From contig NZ_CP010951.1 in the NCBI RefSeq assembly GCF_001580455.1, forward strand, positions 2,431,001-2,495,000: 64,000 nt of DNA, in the 5' to 3' direction. Positions 50,223 to 58,089 of the stretch are shown here, piece after piece; within the stretch, counting starts at the first letter, position 1, and every line of letters begins with the position of its first letter. The position numbers and the translations under genes were made by a program. The DNA comes from Ramlibacter tataouinensis. Lineage in GTDB: Bacteria > Pseudomonadota > Gammaproteobacteria > Burkholderiales > Burkholderiaceae_C. Below the pieces are notes generated by a model, which saw only the letters and a program-made list of their open reading frames with translations, was not told where the DNA came from and made no database searches.

Positions 50223-52832
50223 ATGACCGACCAGAGCCTCACCCGCTTCCTCGCCCCCGAGGGCGGTGACGCCGACCCGGCCGAGACCGCCGAGTGGCGC
50301 GCGGCCTTCCAGTCACTGGTGGCCGCCGAAGGCCCGGCGCGGGCGCGGTTCATCCTCGACCAGTTGGCGGCGCTGGCGCGCGATCCGCACGTCGCCTGGT
50401 CGCCGGAGCTGGCCACGCCCTACGTCAACACCATCCCGGTCGACCAGCAGCCGGCCTTCCCGGGCGATCTGGCGATCGAGGAGAAGCTGGCTTCGCTGAT
50501 GCGCTGGAACGCGCTGGCGATGGTGGCGCGCGCGAACACCGCCTACGGCGAGCTGGGCGGCCACATCGCCAGCTACGCCAGCGCGGCCGACCTGTTCGAA
50601 GTCGGCTTCAACCACTTCTTCCGGGCGCGCAGCGAGGCGCAGGGGGGCGACCTGGTGTTCTTCCAGGCGCACAGCGCGCCCGGCGTGTACGCGCGGGCCT
50701 TCCTCGAGGGCCGGCTGACGCAAGCCGATCTGGCGCACTACCGCCAGGAGATCACGGCGCCCCAGCACGGCGCCCGAGGACTTTCGAGCTACCCGCATCC
50801 CTGGCTGATGCCGGACTTCTGGCAGTTCCCGACCGGCTCGATGGGGATCGGCCCGATCAGCTCGATCTACCACGCGCGCTTCATGCGCTACCTCACGCAC
50901 CGCCGGTTGCTCAACTGCGGCGGCCGCAAGGTCTGGGGCGTGTTCGGTGACGGCGAGATGGACGAACCCGAGAGCATGAGCGCGCTCACGCTGGCCTCGC
51001 GCGAGCGGCTGGACAACCTGGTGTGGGTGGTCAACTGCAACCTGCAGCGCCTGGACGGCCCGGTGCGCGGCAACGGGCGCATCGTCGACGAACTGGAGAA
51101 GCTGTTTCGCGGCGCCGGCTGGAACGTGATCAAGCTGCTGTGGGGCAGCGATTGGGACGGGCTGTTCGCGCGCGACCTCACCGGGGCGCTGGCGCGCGCC
51201 TTCGCCAATACGGTGGACGGCCAGATGCAGACCTTCGCCGCCAAGGACGGCCGCTTCAACCGGGACAACTTCTTCGGACAGAACGAGGAACTGGCGCGGC
51301 TGGCGCAGGGCATGACCGATGAACAGATCGACCGCCTCAAGCGCGGCGGGCACGACCTGGTGAAGATCCATGCCGCCTACGCGGCAGCCAGCCGGCATGT
51401 GGGCGAGCCGACCGTGGTGCTGGCGCACACCAAGAAGGGCTACGGCATGGGCGCGGCGGGCCAGGGCCGCATGACCACGCACAGCCAGAAGAAGATGGAC
51501 GAGGCGGCGGTGATCGAGTTCCGCAACCGCTTCAACCTGCCGCTGTCGGACGAGCAGGCCCGGGGGCTCGAGTTCTTCAAGCCGCCCGCCGATTCGCCGG
51601 AGATGCGCTACCTGCTCGAGCATCGCGAGCGGCTGGGCGGCTCCATCCCGCGAAGGCAAGCGGGCGCGCCCGCCCTGCAGGTGCCGGCGCTGGCCAGCTA
51701 CGCGGCCTTCGCCACCGGCGCCGGCGGCAAGGAGATGTCCACCACCATGGCCTTCGTCCGGTTGCTGGGCAACCTGCTGAAGGACGAGCGGCTGGGACCG
51801 CGCATCGTGCCCATCGTCGCCGACGAGGCGCGCACCTTCGGCATGGCCAACCTGTTCAAGCAGGTGGGCATCTATTCGAGCGTGGGGCAGCGCTACGAGC
51901 CCGAGGACATCGGCTCGGTGCTGTCGTACCGCGAGGCGCTGGACGGGCAGATCCTGGAGGAAGGCATCAGCGAAGCCGGCGCCATCGCCAGCTGGACCGC
52001 CGCGGCCACCAGCTACAGCGTGCACGGCTTTCCGATGCTGCCCTTCTACATCTACTACTCGATGTTCGGCTTCCAGCGCGTGGGCGACGCGATCTGGGCT
52101 GCGGCCGACCAGCGCGCGCGCGGCTTCCTCCTGGGCGCGACCTCGGGCCGCACGACGCTGGGCGGCGAAGGGCTGCAGCATCAGGACGGCGGCAGCCACC
52201 TGGTGGCGGCGACCATCCCCAATTGCAAGGCCTACGACCCGGCCTTTGCCGGCGAGATGGCCGCGATCATCGACTTCGGCATGCGCGAGATGCTGGTCGA
52301 CCAGCAGGACGTGTTCTATTACCTCACGCTCATGAACGAGAACTACGCGCAGCCCGACCTGCCGGCGGATGCGCAGCAGGGCGTGGTGCGCGGCGGCTAC
52401 CGCTTCGGCGCATTCGGCGAAGGGGCGCCGCGGGTGACGCTGCTCGGGTCGGGCGCGATCCTGACCGAAGTGATCAAGGCGGCGCGGCAGCTGGCCGAAG
52501 AGGGCGTCGCCAGCGAGGTGTTCAGCATCACGAGCTGGAGCGAGCTCGCGCGCGACGGCCTGCACTGCGAGCAGCGGGCGCTGCGCGGCGAAGGGCACAC
52601 CGAGCCCTGGCTGCACCGGCTGTTCGCCGGCAGCTCGGTGCCCATGGTGGCGGCCAGCGACTACGTGCGGGCGCTGCCGGAAAGCATCGCGCCCTGGCTG
52701 CCACCCGGGCGGCGCTACGTCGCCCTGGGCACCGATGGGTTCGGCCGCAGCGACACGCGGGCCGCGCTGCGGCAGCTGTTTGGCGTGGACGCCGCGCATA
52801 TCGCCTGGACGGCCAGGCGCCTGCTGTCCTAG
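50223..52832 (+). CDS. aceE: Pyruvate dehydrogenase E1 component, homodimeric (AceE-like)
   Basis: An 869-residue ThDP enzyme of the AceE type (E. coli AceE is 887). It has the GDG motif GVFGDGEMDEPESMSAL (about 240-256) with NCN downstream for Mg-ThDP, SMGIGPISSIYHARFMRYL, and HTKKGYGMG, plus the C-terminal transketolase region. It decarboxylates a 2-oxoacid and needs an E2/E3 partner. Those genes are absent here: the next gene is a creatininase-type amidase, so it is an orphan copy whose E2 must be encoded elsewhere. The ATG at 50223 is chosen as the family start. Confidence 0.93.
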   Translation: MTDQSLTRFLAPEGGDADPAETAEWRAAFQSLVAAEGPARARFILDQLAALARDPHVAWSPELATPYVNTIPVDQQPAFPGDLAIEEKLASLMRWNALAMVARANTAYGELGGHIASYASAADLFEVGFNHFFRARSEAQGGDLVFFQAHSAPGVYARAFLEGRLTQADLAHYRQEITAPQHGARGLSSYPHPWLMPDFWQFPTGSMGIGPISSIYHARFMRYLTHRRLLNCGGRKVWGVFGDGEMDEPESMSALTLASRERLDNLVWVVNCNLQRLDGPVRGNGRIVDELEKLFRGAGWNVIKLLWGSDWDGLFARDLTGALARAFANTVDGQMQTFAAKDGRFNRDNFFGQNEELARLAQGMTDEQIDRLKRGGHDLVKIHAAYAAASRHVGEPTVVLAHTKKGYGMGAAGQGRMTTHSQKKMDEAAVIEFRNRFNLPLSDEQARGLEFFKPPADSPEMRYLLEHRERLGGSIPRRQAGAPALQVPALASYAAFATGAGGKEMSTTMAFVRLLGNLLKDERLGPRIVPIVADEARTFGMANLFKQVGIYSSVGQRYEPEDIGSVLSYREALDGQILEEGISEAGAIASWTAAATSYSVHGFPMLPFYIYYSMFGFQRVGDAIWAAADQRARGFLLGATSGRTTLGGEGLQHQDGGSHLVAATIPNCKAYDPAFAGEMAAIIDFGMREMLVDQQDVFYYLTLMNENYAQPDLPADAQQGVVRGGYRFGAFGEGAPRVTLLGSGAILTEVIKAARQLAEEGVASEVFSITSWSELARDGLHCEQRALRGEGHTEPWLHRLFAGSSVPMVAASDYVRALPESIAPWLPPGRRYVALGTDGFGRSDTRAALRQLFGVDAAHIAWTARRLLS

Positions 52833-52870
52833 GGCGCATGTTGCCCGGGCCCGCGCTGTAACATGCGCCC

Positions 52871-53707
52871 ATGGCCATCCCCCGCTTCTGGGACGATCTC
52901 AAGACCACCGATTTCGCGCAACTCGATGCGGCGCGCACCGTCGCCCTGCTGCCGCTCGGGGCTACCGAGCAGCACGGGCCGCACCTGCCGCTGTCGGTGG
53001 ACCGGTTGCTGGTGGACGCGATCGTCGGCGCCGCGCTGCCGGCGCTGCCGCAGGACCTGCCGGTGCTGGTGCTGCCCACGCAGCAGGTCGGCTACAGCCC
53101 GGAGCACACGGCCTTCGCCGGCACCCTCACCTTGCCCTACGAAACCGTGCTGGCCAGCTGGGTCGCGCTGGGCGAATGCGTGGCGCGTGCCGGCGTGCGC
53201 AAGCTGCTGCTGTTCAACGCCCACGGCGGCCAGGCCAGCCTGATGGACATCGCCGCGCGTGAACTGCGCGCGCGCGGCCTGGTCGCCTACAGCTGCAGCT
53301 GGTGGAACCTGCCGCTGGGCGACGAGGTCAAGGGGCTGTTCACCGCCGACGAACACCGCTTCGGGATCCACGCCGGCGAGATCGAGACCTCGATGGTGCT
53401 GGCGCTGCGGCCGCAGTCGGTGGCCATGGCGCAGGCGCGCGATTTCGATTCCACTTCGCGCCAGCGCGCCGCCGCCTATCCCATTCTCGGCAACGGCGTG
53501 AGCGCCAAGCTGGGCTGGCACATGCAGGACTACAACGCACAGGGCGCGGCTGGCAATGCCGCCGCCGCCACGCCGGAGAAGGGGCGCGCGCTGGTCGAGG
53601 CCGCTGGGCGCCAGCTGGCCTTGCTGCTGCAGGAACTCTCGCTGTTGCCGCTGTCTACCCGCGTCGATCATCAGCAAGGTCCTGCGGGGGGCCCGCAAGG
53701 CCACTGA
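52871..53707 (+). CDS. Creatininase-family amidohydrolase
   Basis: A 278-residue metal-dependent amidase. The creatininase signature GATEQHGPHLPLSVD (about 33-47) gives Glu and two His ligands, then LFNAHGGQ (about 118-125) and HAGEIETSMVLAL (about 172-184). The family includes creatininase and MftE-like peptidases, so the substrate is open. The last 20 residues (after LLQELSLLPL) lose resemblance and run into sequence that also holds a CBS-domain remnant, so the C-terminus may be altered. It starts 38 bp after aceE and is co-directional. Confidence 0.85.
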   Translation: MAIPRFWDDLKTTDFAQLDAARTVALLPLGATEQHGPHLPLSVDRLLVDAIVGAALPALPQDLPVLVLPTQQVGYSPEHTAFAGTLTLPYETVLASWVALGECVARAGVRKLLLFNAHGGQASLMDIAARELRARGLVAYSCSWWNLPLGDEVKGLFTADEHRFGIHAGEIETSMVLALRPQSVAMAQARDFDSTSRQRAAAYPILGNGVSAKLGWHMQDYNAQGAAGNAAAATPEKGRALVEAAGRQLALLLQELSLLPLSTRVDHQQGPAGGPQGH

Positions 53708-53769
53708 TGGCGCTGGGCGCCTCCCTGCGCAGATTGAGATGCATGCCGGTCACGACCGGCGCTATCCGG

Positions 53770-53930
53770 CCGCAAGTCCGTGGTCGACGGCCCGCAGCAC
53801 TTGGTGGGCATCGTGTCGATCGGCGACATCGCCGCCAAAGTCCCCGAGAACGAAGAAGAGACGTCGGCCTCTCGCTCGGCGATATCTCGGCACCGGCGGA
53901 GCCGGACCGCTCGAGCCCGTCGCGGCCCAG
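53770..53930 (+). pseudogene. Remnant of a CBS-domain protein with a frameshift
   Basis: One frame reads QHLVGIVSIGDIAAKVPENE, the end of a CBS domain; a few bases later another frame reads VGLSLGDISAPAEP, the usual C-terminal tail after such domains. The switch occurs around 53855-53870. No CBS start is visible upstream, where the creatininase gene ends. It is most simply a decayed single- or double-CBS gene. Confidence 0.65.
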
Positions 53931-54065
53931 CGGCAGCGCAGGCGGCGGTGCCGCCAAGCTCCGCCGTCAAGCGCCGCGCTGAAAAAAAGCAACAGCTCAT
54001 CCGTGCGTATTTCACGCACCAGCCTGGTTTGCATGAGGTTGCGCAGGGGCTCTGTCGGACCTGTG

Positions 54066-54082
54066 CTGTGTGTCACACACAG
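54066..54082. promoter_or_regulatory. Perfect palindrome upstream of the small-protein gene
   Basis: CTGTGTG-TCA-CACACAG, a 7-bp inverted repeat with a 3-bp center, 44 bp before the ATG at 54126. It may be a regulator binding site. It is too short and lacks a T-tract to be a terminator. Confidence 0.45.
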
Positions 54083-54085
54083 GTC

Positions 54086-54101
54086 ACTCGACGATTCCTA
54101 C
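54086..54101 (+). promoter_or_regulatory. Recurrent motif, copy 3 (variant)
   Basis: ACTCGACGATTCCTAC resembles TGTCGGACG-N3-CCTAC of copies 1 and 2 with one G missing. It lies 25 bp before the small-protein start. A weaker CGTCCTACA on the minus strand at 54754-54762 lies upstream of the KGG-protein gene. Confidence 0.35.
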
Positions 54102-54125
54102 ACTGGCGGCAAGAGAGGAACGAAC

Positions 54126-54302
54126 ATGAGATTTGCCGCTGTATCCCCGCGCACGCCCGAGACCCGCCCGAGCGCAGCAGAAGTCGTCCGCCGGCTGGTG
54201 GGCGGGGAAGGCAAATCGGCCGAAGCGCAGCAAGACGCGAAAAAATCGCCGGAGCCGCCGCTGGACCTGGACCAGCGTGTGCGGCTCGTCGGCGAGTGGT
54301 AG
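54126..54302 (+). CDS. Small hypothetical protein, 58 residues
   Basis: It starts MRFAAVSPRTPETRPSAAEV and is rich in Lys, Glu and Pro, with no membrane segment or known motif. GAGAGG lies 8 bases before the ATG at 54126, and a strong terminator follows the stop. A palindrome and a motif copy sit just upstream. These signals support a real small gene, though the protein is unknown to me. Confidence 0.55.
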   Translation: MRFAAVSPRTPETRPSAAEVVRRLVGGEGKSAEAQQDAKKSPEPPLDLDQRVRLVGEW

Positions 54303-54350
54303 GCGGGCAGTAGCCCCGCGCCGCGCAGGAAACAGCGCTTCGGCGCGTCA

Positions 54351-54374
54351 AAAGAGCGCCTCGGCGCTCTTTTT
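54351..54374. terminator. Bidirectional terminator
   Basis: AAAGAGCGC (54351-54359), 4-base loop, GCGCTCTTT (54364-54372), with Ts continuing to 54374. It lies between the small-protein gene and the convergent KGG-protein gene and has A- and T-tracts on both flanks. Confidence 0.88.
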
Positions 54375-54384
54375 GTTTTTGAGG

Positions 54385-54633
54385 TCAGCGAGCGCCGCCG
54401 GAGCCGCCCGAGCTGCCGCCGGCCGCATTGCGGGCCTTGTTGCTCTGGCTGCGCGCCATGCCGCCCTTGCGGCCCGCTTCGCGTGCCTCTTCGGAAGTGA
54501 ACTCGTGCGCCGTGCCCTTTTCGTGGGCCGCGCGTCCGCCTTCGCTGGCGATCTCGCGCTGGCGCTGCGGGTCCATCGATGCAAAGCCGCGATTGGAGCG
54601 CTTGCCTTCGTTGCCCTGGGTGCTGGATGCCAT
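54385..54633 (-). CDS. KGG-domain stress-type protein
   Basis: An 82-residue hydrophilic protein with KGG repeats: RGFASMDPQRQREIASEGGRAAHEKG in part and FTSEEAREAGRKGG, like the con-10/YciG family induced by general stress. The rest is Gly/Ser/Asn-rich. AGGAG before the ATG at 54633 is a good ribosome binding site, so the longer frame to 54810 is not used. It may share control with the motif-bearing genes nearby. Confidence 0.85.
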   Translation of the reverse strand: MASSTQGNEGKRSNRGFASMDPQRQREIASEGGRAAHEKGTAHEFTSEEAREAGRKGGMARSQSNKARNAAGGSSGGSGGAR

Positions 54634-54788
54634 GATCGGAGACTCCTGGTTCAAAAAACTGCTGGGGAATGCATGACTGCTTGTGCCGCAGCCATGGGCC
54701 CCATTGGGCGTGCATAACGAAGCCCCGCTCGTCAGGAAAGACAAGTCGTCAGTTGTAGGACGGAGCCTTGCCGGGTTACGTGCGGTTG

Positions 54789-55175
54789 CTATGGTTTCGG
54801 TAGCACGCAACCTTGCAGCCGCGCAAGCAGCGGGCCCGCCTCGCTTGATACAGCATGACCGGAAACTGCTTCATCTGTGCCCGTATGCTTCAGGCTCGCC
54901 AGCAGGCGCGAAAGCTGTGCCGCGGAGGGCTGCACCGGACCGAAGAACAGCGGCTGGCTCCCCCGGGCCACCAGCACCGTCGGGAAGGTTTCGATCTCCA
55001 CATCGCCCATTGCATCGGCCTCGTCCTCGACGTCGACCCAGGCGAAGCGCAACTGCGGATGCGAAGCGGCTGTCTCATCGAAGGCCGCGCGCCAGCTGCG
55101 GCAGACGTTGCACCATTCGGCGCAGAGGCAGACCACCCACCAGGGAGAAGCCGTGCTGGAGGCGGGGCGCGTCAT
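54789..55175 (-). CDS. Thioredoxin-fold protein
   Basis: A 128-residue protein with a CxxC site in LCAEWCNVCRSWRAAF (about 18-33) and the later cis-Pro region FPTVLVARG. No signal peptide, so probably cytosolic. Its start is 20 bp from the end of the histidine-phosphatase gene, and it may be the last gene of the minus-strand operon from EamA. Confidence 0.85.
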   Translation of the reverse strand: MTRPASSTASPWWVVCLCAEWCNVCRSWRAAFDETAASHPQLRFAWVDVEDEADAMGDVEIETFPTVLVARGSQPLFFGPVQPSAAQLSRLLASLKHTGTDEAVSGHAVSSEAGPLLARLQGCVLPKP

Positions 55176-55195
55176 GACCGCAGTTTAGCGGCGAC

Positions 55196-55867
55196 TCAGG
55201 CGTAGGTGACCCACTTCGCGTACTGCGGGTCTTCCAGGTGCGGAATGGCGTTGTAGCTGACCAGCATGTGGCGCTTGGGCGTGAAGGCGAACTCCGTGAT
55301 CGCGCTGTTGCGGATCCGCATATTCAGTTCGATCGTCGTGTCCGGGCTGGCGCCCAGCACCAGGCCCACCGCGGTGGCGATGGGGCCGCCGCTGGAGACC
55401 AGCAGCACGCTCTGGCCAAAGTGGTTGGCGCGCACGTGATCGAGCGCGCCCGCCACGCCCGCCACGAAGTCACGGTAGCTGGGCATCCCTTGCGGCGCGA
55501 CGGCGCCGGCCATCCACTGGGCCAGGCCGCCACGCAGCAGGCGGAAGTGATGGCGGTACATCTCGGGCGAGGTGGGCTTTTGCAGCGGCTCGGGGTGCAC
55601 GCAGGCGATCACGGCCTGGCTGTCGTACTCGTTCAGGCCGTCCCAGGACAGGTGTTCGCTCGCGTGATTCATCCCTTCGAGGATGCCTGCGAGTGTCTGC
55701 TTGTGCCGGCGCAAGGTGCCGGCGATCAGCGCGTCGAAGCGAATGCCTTTCCACGCGAAGTATTCGCCCAGGCGCACGCTCTGCTTGCGCCCCAGTTCGC
55801 TGAGCTGGTCGTAGTCGTCAGCGCCGAAGGAGGCTTGCCCGTGCCGGACCAGGTAGAGGGTTCCCAT
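55196..55867 (-). CDS. Histidine-phosphatase-family protein with altered second catalytic motif
   Basis: A 223-residue protein with the family's first motif LVRHGQASFG (about 6-15), the nucleophile His and an Arg, and GLNEYDSQA. The second catalytic His is normally in SHGG; here the site reads LLVSSGGPIATAV, with Ser in place of His. The fold is kept but activity may differ. It is between the VOC gene (51 bp away) and the thioredoxin gene (20 bp), co-directional with both. Confidence 0.85.
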   Translation of the reverse strand: MGTLYLVRHGQASFGADDYDQLSELGRKQSVRLGEYFAWKGIRFDALIAGTLRRHKQTLAGILEGMNHASEHLSWDGLNEYDSQAVIACVHPEPLQKPTSPEMYRHHFRLLRGGLAQWMAGAVAPQGMPSYRDFVAGVAGALDHVRANHFGQSVLLVSSGGPIATAVGLVLGASPDTTIELNMRIRNSAITEFAFTPKRHMLVSYNAIPHLEDPQYAKWVTYA

Positions 55868-55918
55868 GCACGGATTCTGTCGTCCGGCGCGCCGCAGGCA
55901 AGTCGCCGCAGCGACGCC

Positions 55919-56596
55919 TCAAAGTCCGCCGGAGGTCAGCCGCACTTCACCCTTGGGGGTCGCCAGCGTCGCGATGAGCTCGGGGGCGCCGTCCTGCACC
56001 GGCACGCCGGACAGGCCGACGGCGCTATAGGCGGCTCGCAACTGCGCCGCCTCCGGCGACCGGGCATGCAGGGACTTCAGCGAGAGCCCGGCGTCCGGCA
56101 TGCCGTCGCAGGGATGGGCCTGGCCCCATTCGATGAGTGTGGGCAGCGCGCCGTGGAACAGGCGCTGGCCGTCGTCGCGCACGCTGATCTTCCAGCGCAG
56201 CGTCCCGGACGGGGTGGCCCGCTCAGCGCGGAGCAGCGGCCCGCGCGCGATGCCCAAGCGGTCGAGGGCTGCTACAGCGCCGGCGCCATCGCTTGTCCGC
56301 GCGACGAAATGCACGAGGCGCGGGCCCTGGGCCACAGCCTGTCGGATCGCCGTGCCGTCGAGGTCGAACCAGCGCGTGCGCCCGGGATCCGGTGCCGCCG
56401 GATTGATGGCGATGATCTCCAGGTAGGCGCGCGGGTAGGCCGCCGAGGCGACCAGCAGCAGCCGGTTGTGCGTGCCCATCAGGGCATGCTCGCCGCCGGG
56501 GCCGGGTTCCACCCCCAGGGTGTCGCGGCACCAGGCCGCGCCTTGCGCCAGGCTGGCCGCAGCGACGACGAGGTGATCGACCTGACTCTGGATCAC
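55919..56596 (-). CDS. VOC-family (glyoxalase-3-like) protein
   Basis: A 225-residue protein of the vicinal-oxygen-chelate superfamily: VDHLVVAAASLAQGAAWCRDTLGVEPGPGGEHALMGTHNRLLL (partial), then YLEIIAINPAAPDPGRTRWFDLD. It has the N-terminal His and a later Glu in the order expected of these metal enzymes. The start is GTG at 56596, overlapping the stop of the PhzF gene (GTGA), so translation is coupled. Substrate unknown. Confidence 0.85.
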   Translation of the reverse strand: MIQSQVDHLVVAAASLAQGAAWCRDTLGVEPGPGGEHALMGTHNRLLLVASAAYPRAYLEIIAINPAAPDPGRTRWFDLDGTAIRQAVAQGPRLVHFVARTSDGAGAVAALDRLGIARGPLLRAERATPSGTLRWKISVRDDGQRLFHGALPTLIEWGQAHPCDGMPDAGLSLKSLHARSPEAAQLRAAYSAVGLSGVPVQDGAPELIATLATPKGEVRLTSGGL

Positions 56597-57459
56597 AGCA
56601 GCACCGTCCCGTCGACGCAGGTGACCGAATCGCCGCCGATCCAGATCTCGCCCTGGGCATCGCGTTCCACATGGACGCGGCCGGCGCGCGCCAGCACCGT
56701 GCCCTGGCTGGCCACATAGCGCGGCGGCGCGAGGCCCGCGCCGATCAGCCACTGCGCCAACGCGGCGTTGAGGCTGCCGGTCACCGGGTCTTCGGCCATG
56801 CCGTTGTTCCCGGGGAAGAAGGCGCGCACCTCGAACGCGCAGTCATCGGCCGGTGCGCGCGGTGCGACCACGCCGACCTTGCCGCGCGGGCCCACCACGC
56901 CGACGTCGAGCCCGGCCAAGAGGGTGGCGTCGGGCCGCAGGGCGAGCACCTGCTCGGCGGACCTGAGCATCACGCCGCGCCAGTTGGGTCCGTTGTCGCA
57001 CCAGGCGTGCTGCACGATGTCAGCGCGGGCGATGCCCAGGCCGCGGGCGATCAGCGCGACGTCCTCTTCGGGCAGCGGGCCACCCTTGCGCAACGGCGGC
57101 GCAGCGAACGCCAGCCGCGCGCCATCGCGCCGCAGTTTGACCAGTCCGATGCCGCACTCCTGCACCACGTATTCGCCCGCCGGCTGGCCGCCCGCTTCCA
57201 GCCAGGCATGGCAGCTGCCCAGGGTCGGATGGCCGGCGAACGGCAACTCGCGCCCCGGGCAAAAGATGCGCACCCGGTAGTCCGCCCCGGGCATCGTGGG
57301 CGGCAGGAAGAAGGTGGCCTCCGAGAGGTTGGTCCAGTTCGTGAAGTGCTGCATCTCCTCGTCGGACAGGCCGGCGCCGTCGAGGATGACAGCCAGCGGA
57401 TTGCCGCGGTAGGGCTGCGCGGTGAAGACGTCGACTTGCTTGAAAGGGCGCTGGCGCAT
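56593..57459 (-). CDS. PhzF-family isomerase/epimerase-like protein
   Basis: The 288-residue protein has the PhzF fold: QVDVFTAQPYRGNPLAVILD (about 8-27), the catalytic-region Glu in NLSEATFFLPP, RIFCPGRELPFAGHPTLGS (about 65-83), and FFPGNNGMAEDPVTGSLNAALAQWL. Such proteins rearrange small ring acids or isomerise diaminopimelate-type molecules, but most members are uncharacterised. It lies 4 bp after the GST gene and overlaps the VOC gene. Confidence 0.9.
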   Translation of the reverse strand: MRQRPFKQVDVFTAQPYRGNPLAVILDGAGLSDEEMQHFTNWTNLSEATFFLPPTMPGADYRVRIFCPGRELPFAGHPTLGSCHAWLEAGGQPAGEYVVQECGIGLVKLRRDGARLAFAAPPLRKGGPLPEEDVALIARGLGIARADIVQHAWCDNGPNWRGVMLRSAEQVLALRPDATLLAGLDVGVVGPRGKVGVVAPRAPADDCAFEVRAFFPGNNGMAEDPVTGSLNAALAQWLIGAGLAPPRYVASQGTVLARAGRVHVERDAQGEIWIGGDSVTCVDGTVLL

Positions 57460-57463
57460 GGTG

Positions 57464-58084
57464 TCAACTGAGGGAAAGGTCGAGGACGCCGCGGGCGGCG
57501 GGCAGGGCGCGCAGGACTTGATACCAGCGGCGCAGGTGCGGGTGCTCGCGGTGGGCGAGCGGGAGCCCCCACCAGCGGTGCATCTCGCAGGCGATGGGGA
57601 TGTCGGCCATGGTCAGGCGTTCACCGGCCATGAACGGGCGTGCGGCGAGCCGCGCATCGAGCGTGGCCAGCAGCGGTTCGGTCGCGCTCACCGACGCGGC
57701 GAGCGCATCGGCGTTGCGCCGGTCCGCCGGCGTGCGAATCAACTGGATGAAGGCCTCGCGCCCGGCCGGGTTCAAGGTGGTCTGCTGCCAGTCCATCCAG
57801 CGCTCGGCGTCGAATCGCTGCCGCAGGTCCTGCGGGTAGAGGTCACCCGCCTCATGCTTCGCGCACAGGTAGCGCACGATCACGTTCGACTCCCACAGTG
57901 CGAAGCCCTCGTCCTCCAGCGTCGGCACCAGGGCGTTCGGGTTGCGCGCCAGGTACTCGGGGGTCTTGACGATCCCGAAGGCCGCCCCGGCATCGATGCG
58001 CTCGAAGGGCAGCTCCAGCAGCTGGGCGGTCAAGACCACCTTGCGCACGTTGATGGACGAGATCCGGCCCCAGATCTTCAGCAT
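57464..58084 (-). CDS. Glutathione S-transferase family protein
   Basis: A 206-residue GST with an N-terminal thioredoxin-like domain (LKIWGRISSINVRKVVLTAQLLELPFE, in part; ALVPTLEDEGFALWESNVIVRYLC) and a helical C-domain with MAGERLTMADIPIA. The catalytic Ser is plausible at SSIN. It uses glutathione. It is 5 bp after the aminotransferase and 4 bp before PhzF. Confidence 0.9.
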   Translation of the reverse strand: MLKIWGRISSINVRKVVLTAQLLELPFERIDAGAAFGIVKTPEYLARNPNALVPTLEDEGFALWESNVIVRYLCAKHEAGDLYPQDLRQRFDAERWMDWQQTTLNPAGREAFIQLIRTPADRRNADALAASVSATEPLLATLDARLAARPFMAGERLTMADIPIACEMHRWWGLPLAHREHPHLRRWYQVLRALPAARGVLDLSLS

Positions 58085-58089
58085 GGCGA

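Noticed and set aside
50313..52799. Minus-strand open frame of about 830 codons opposite aceE
   Set aside because: Antisense shadow of a well-supported AceE gene.
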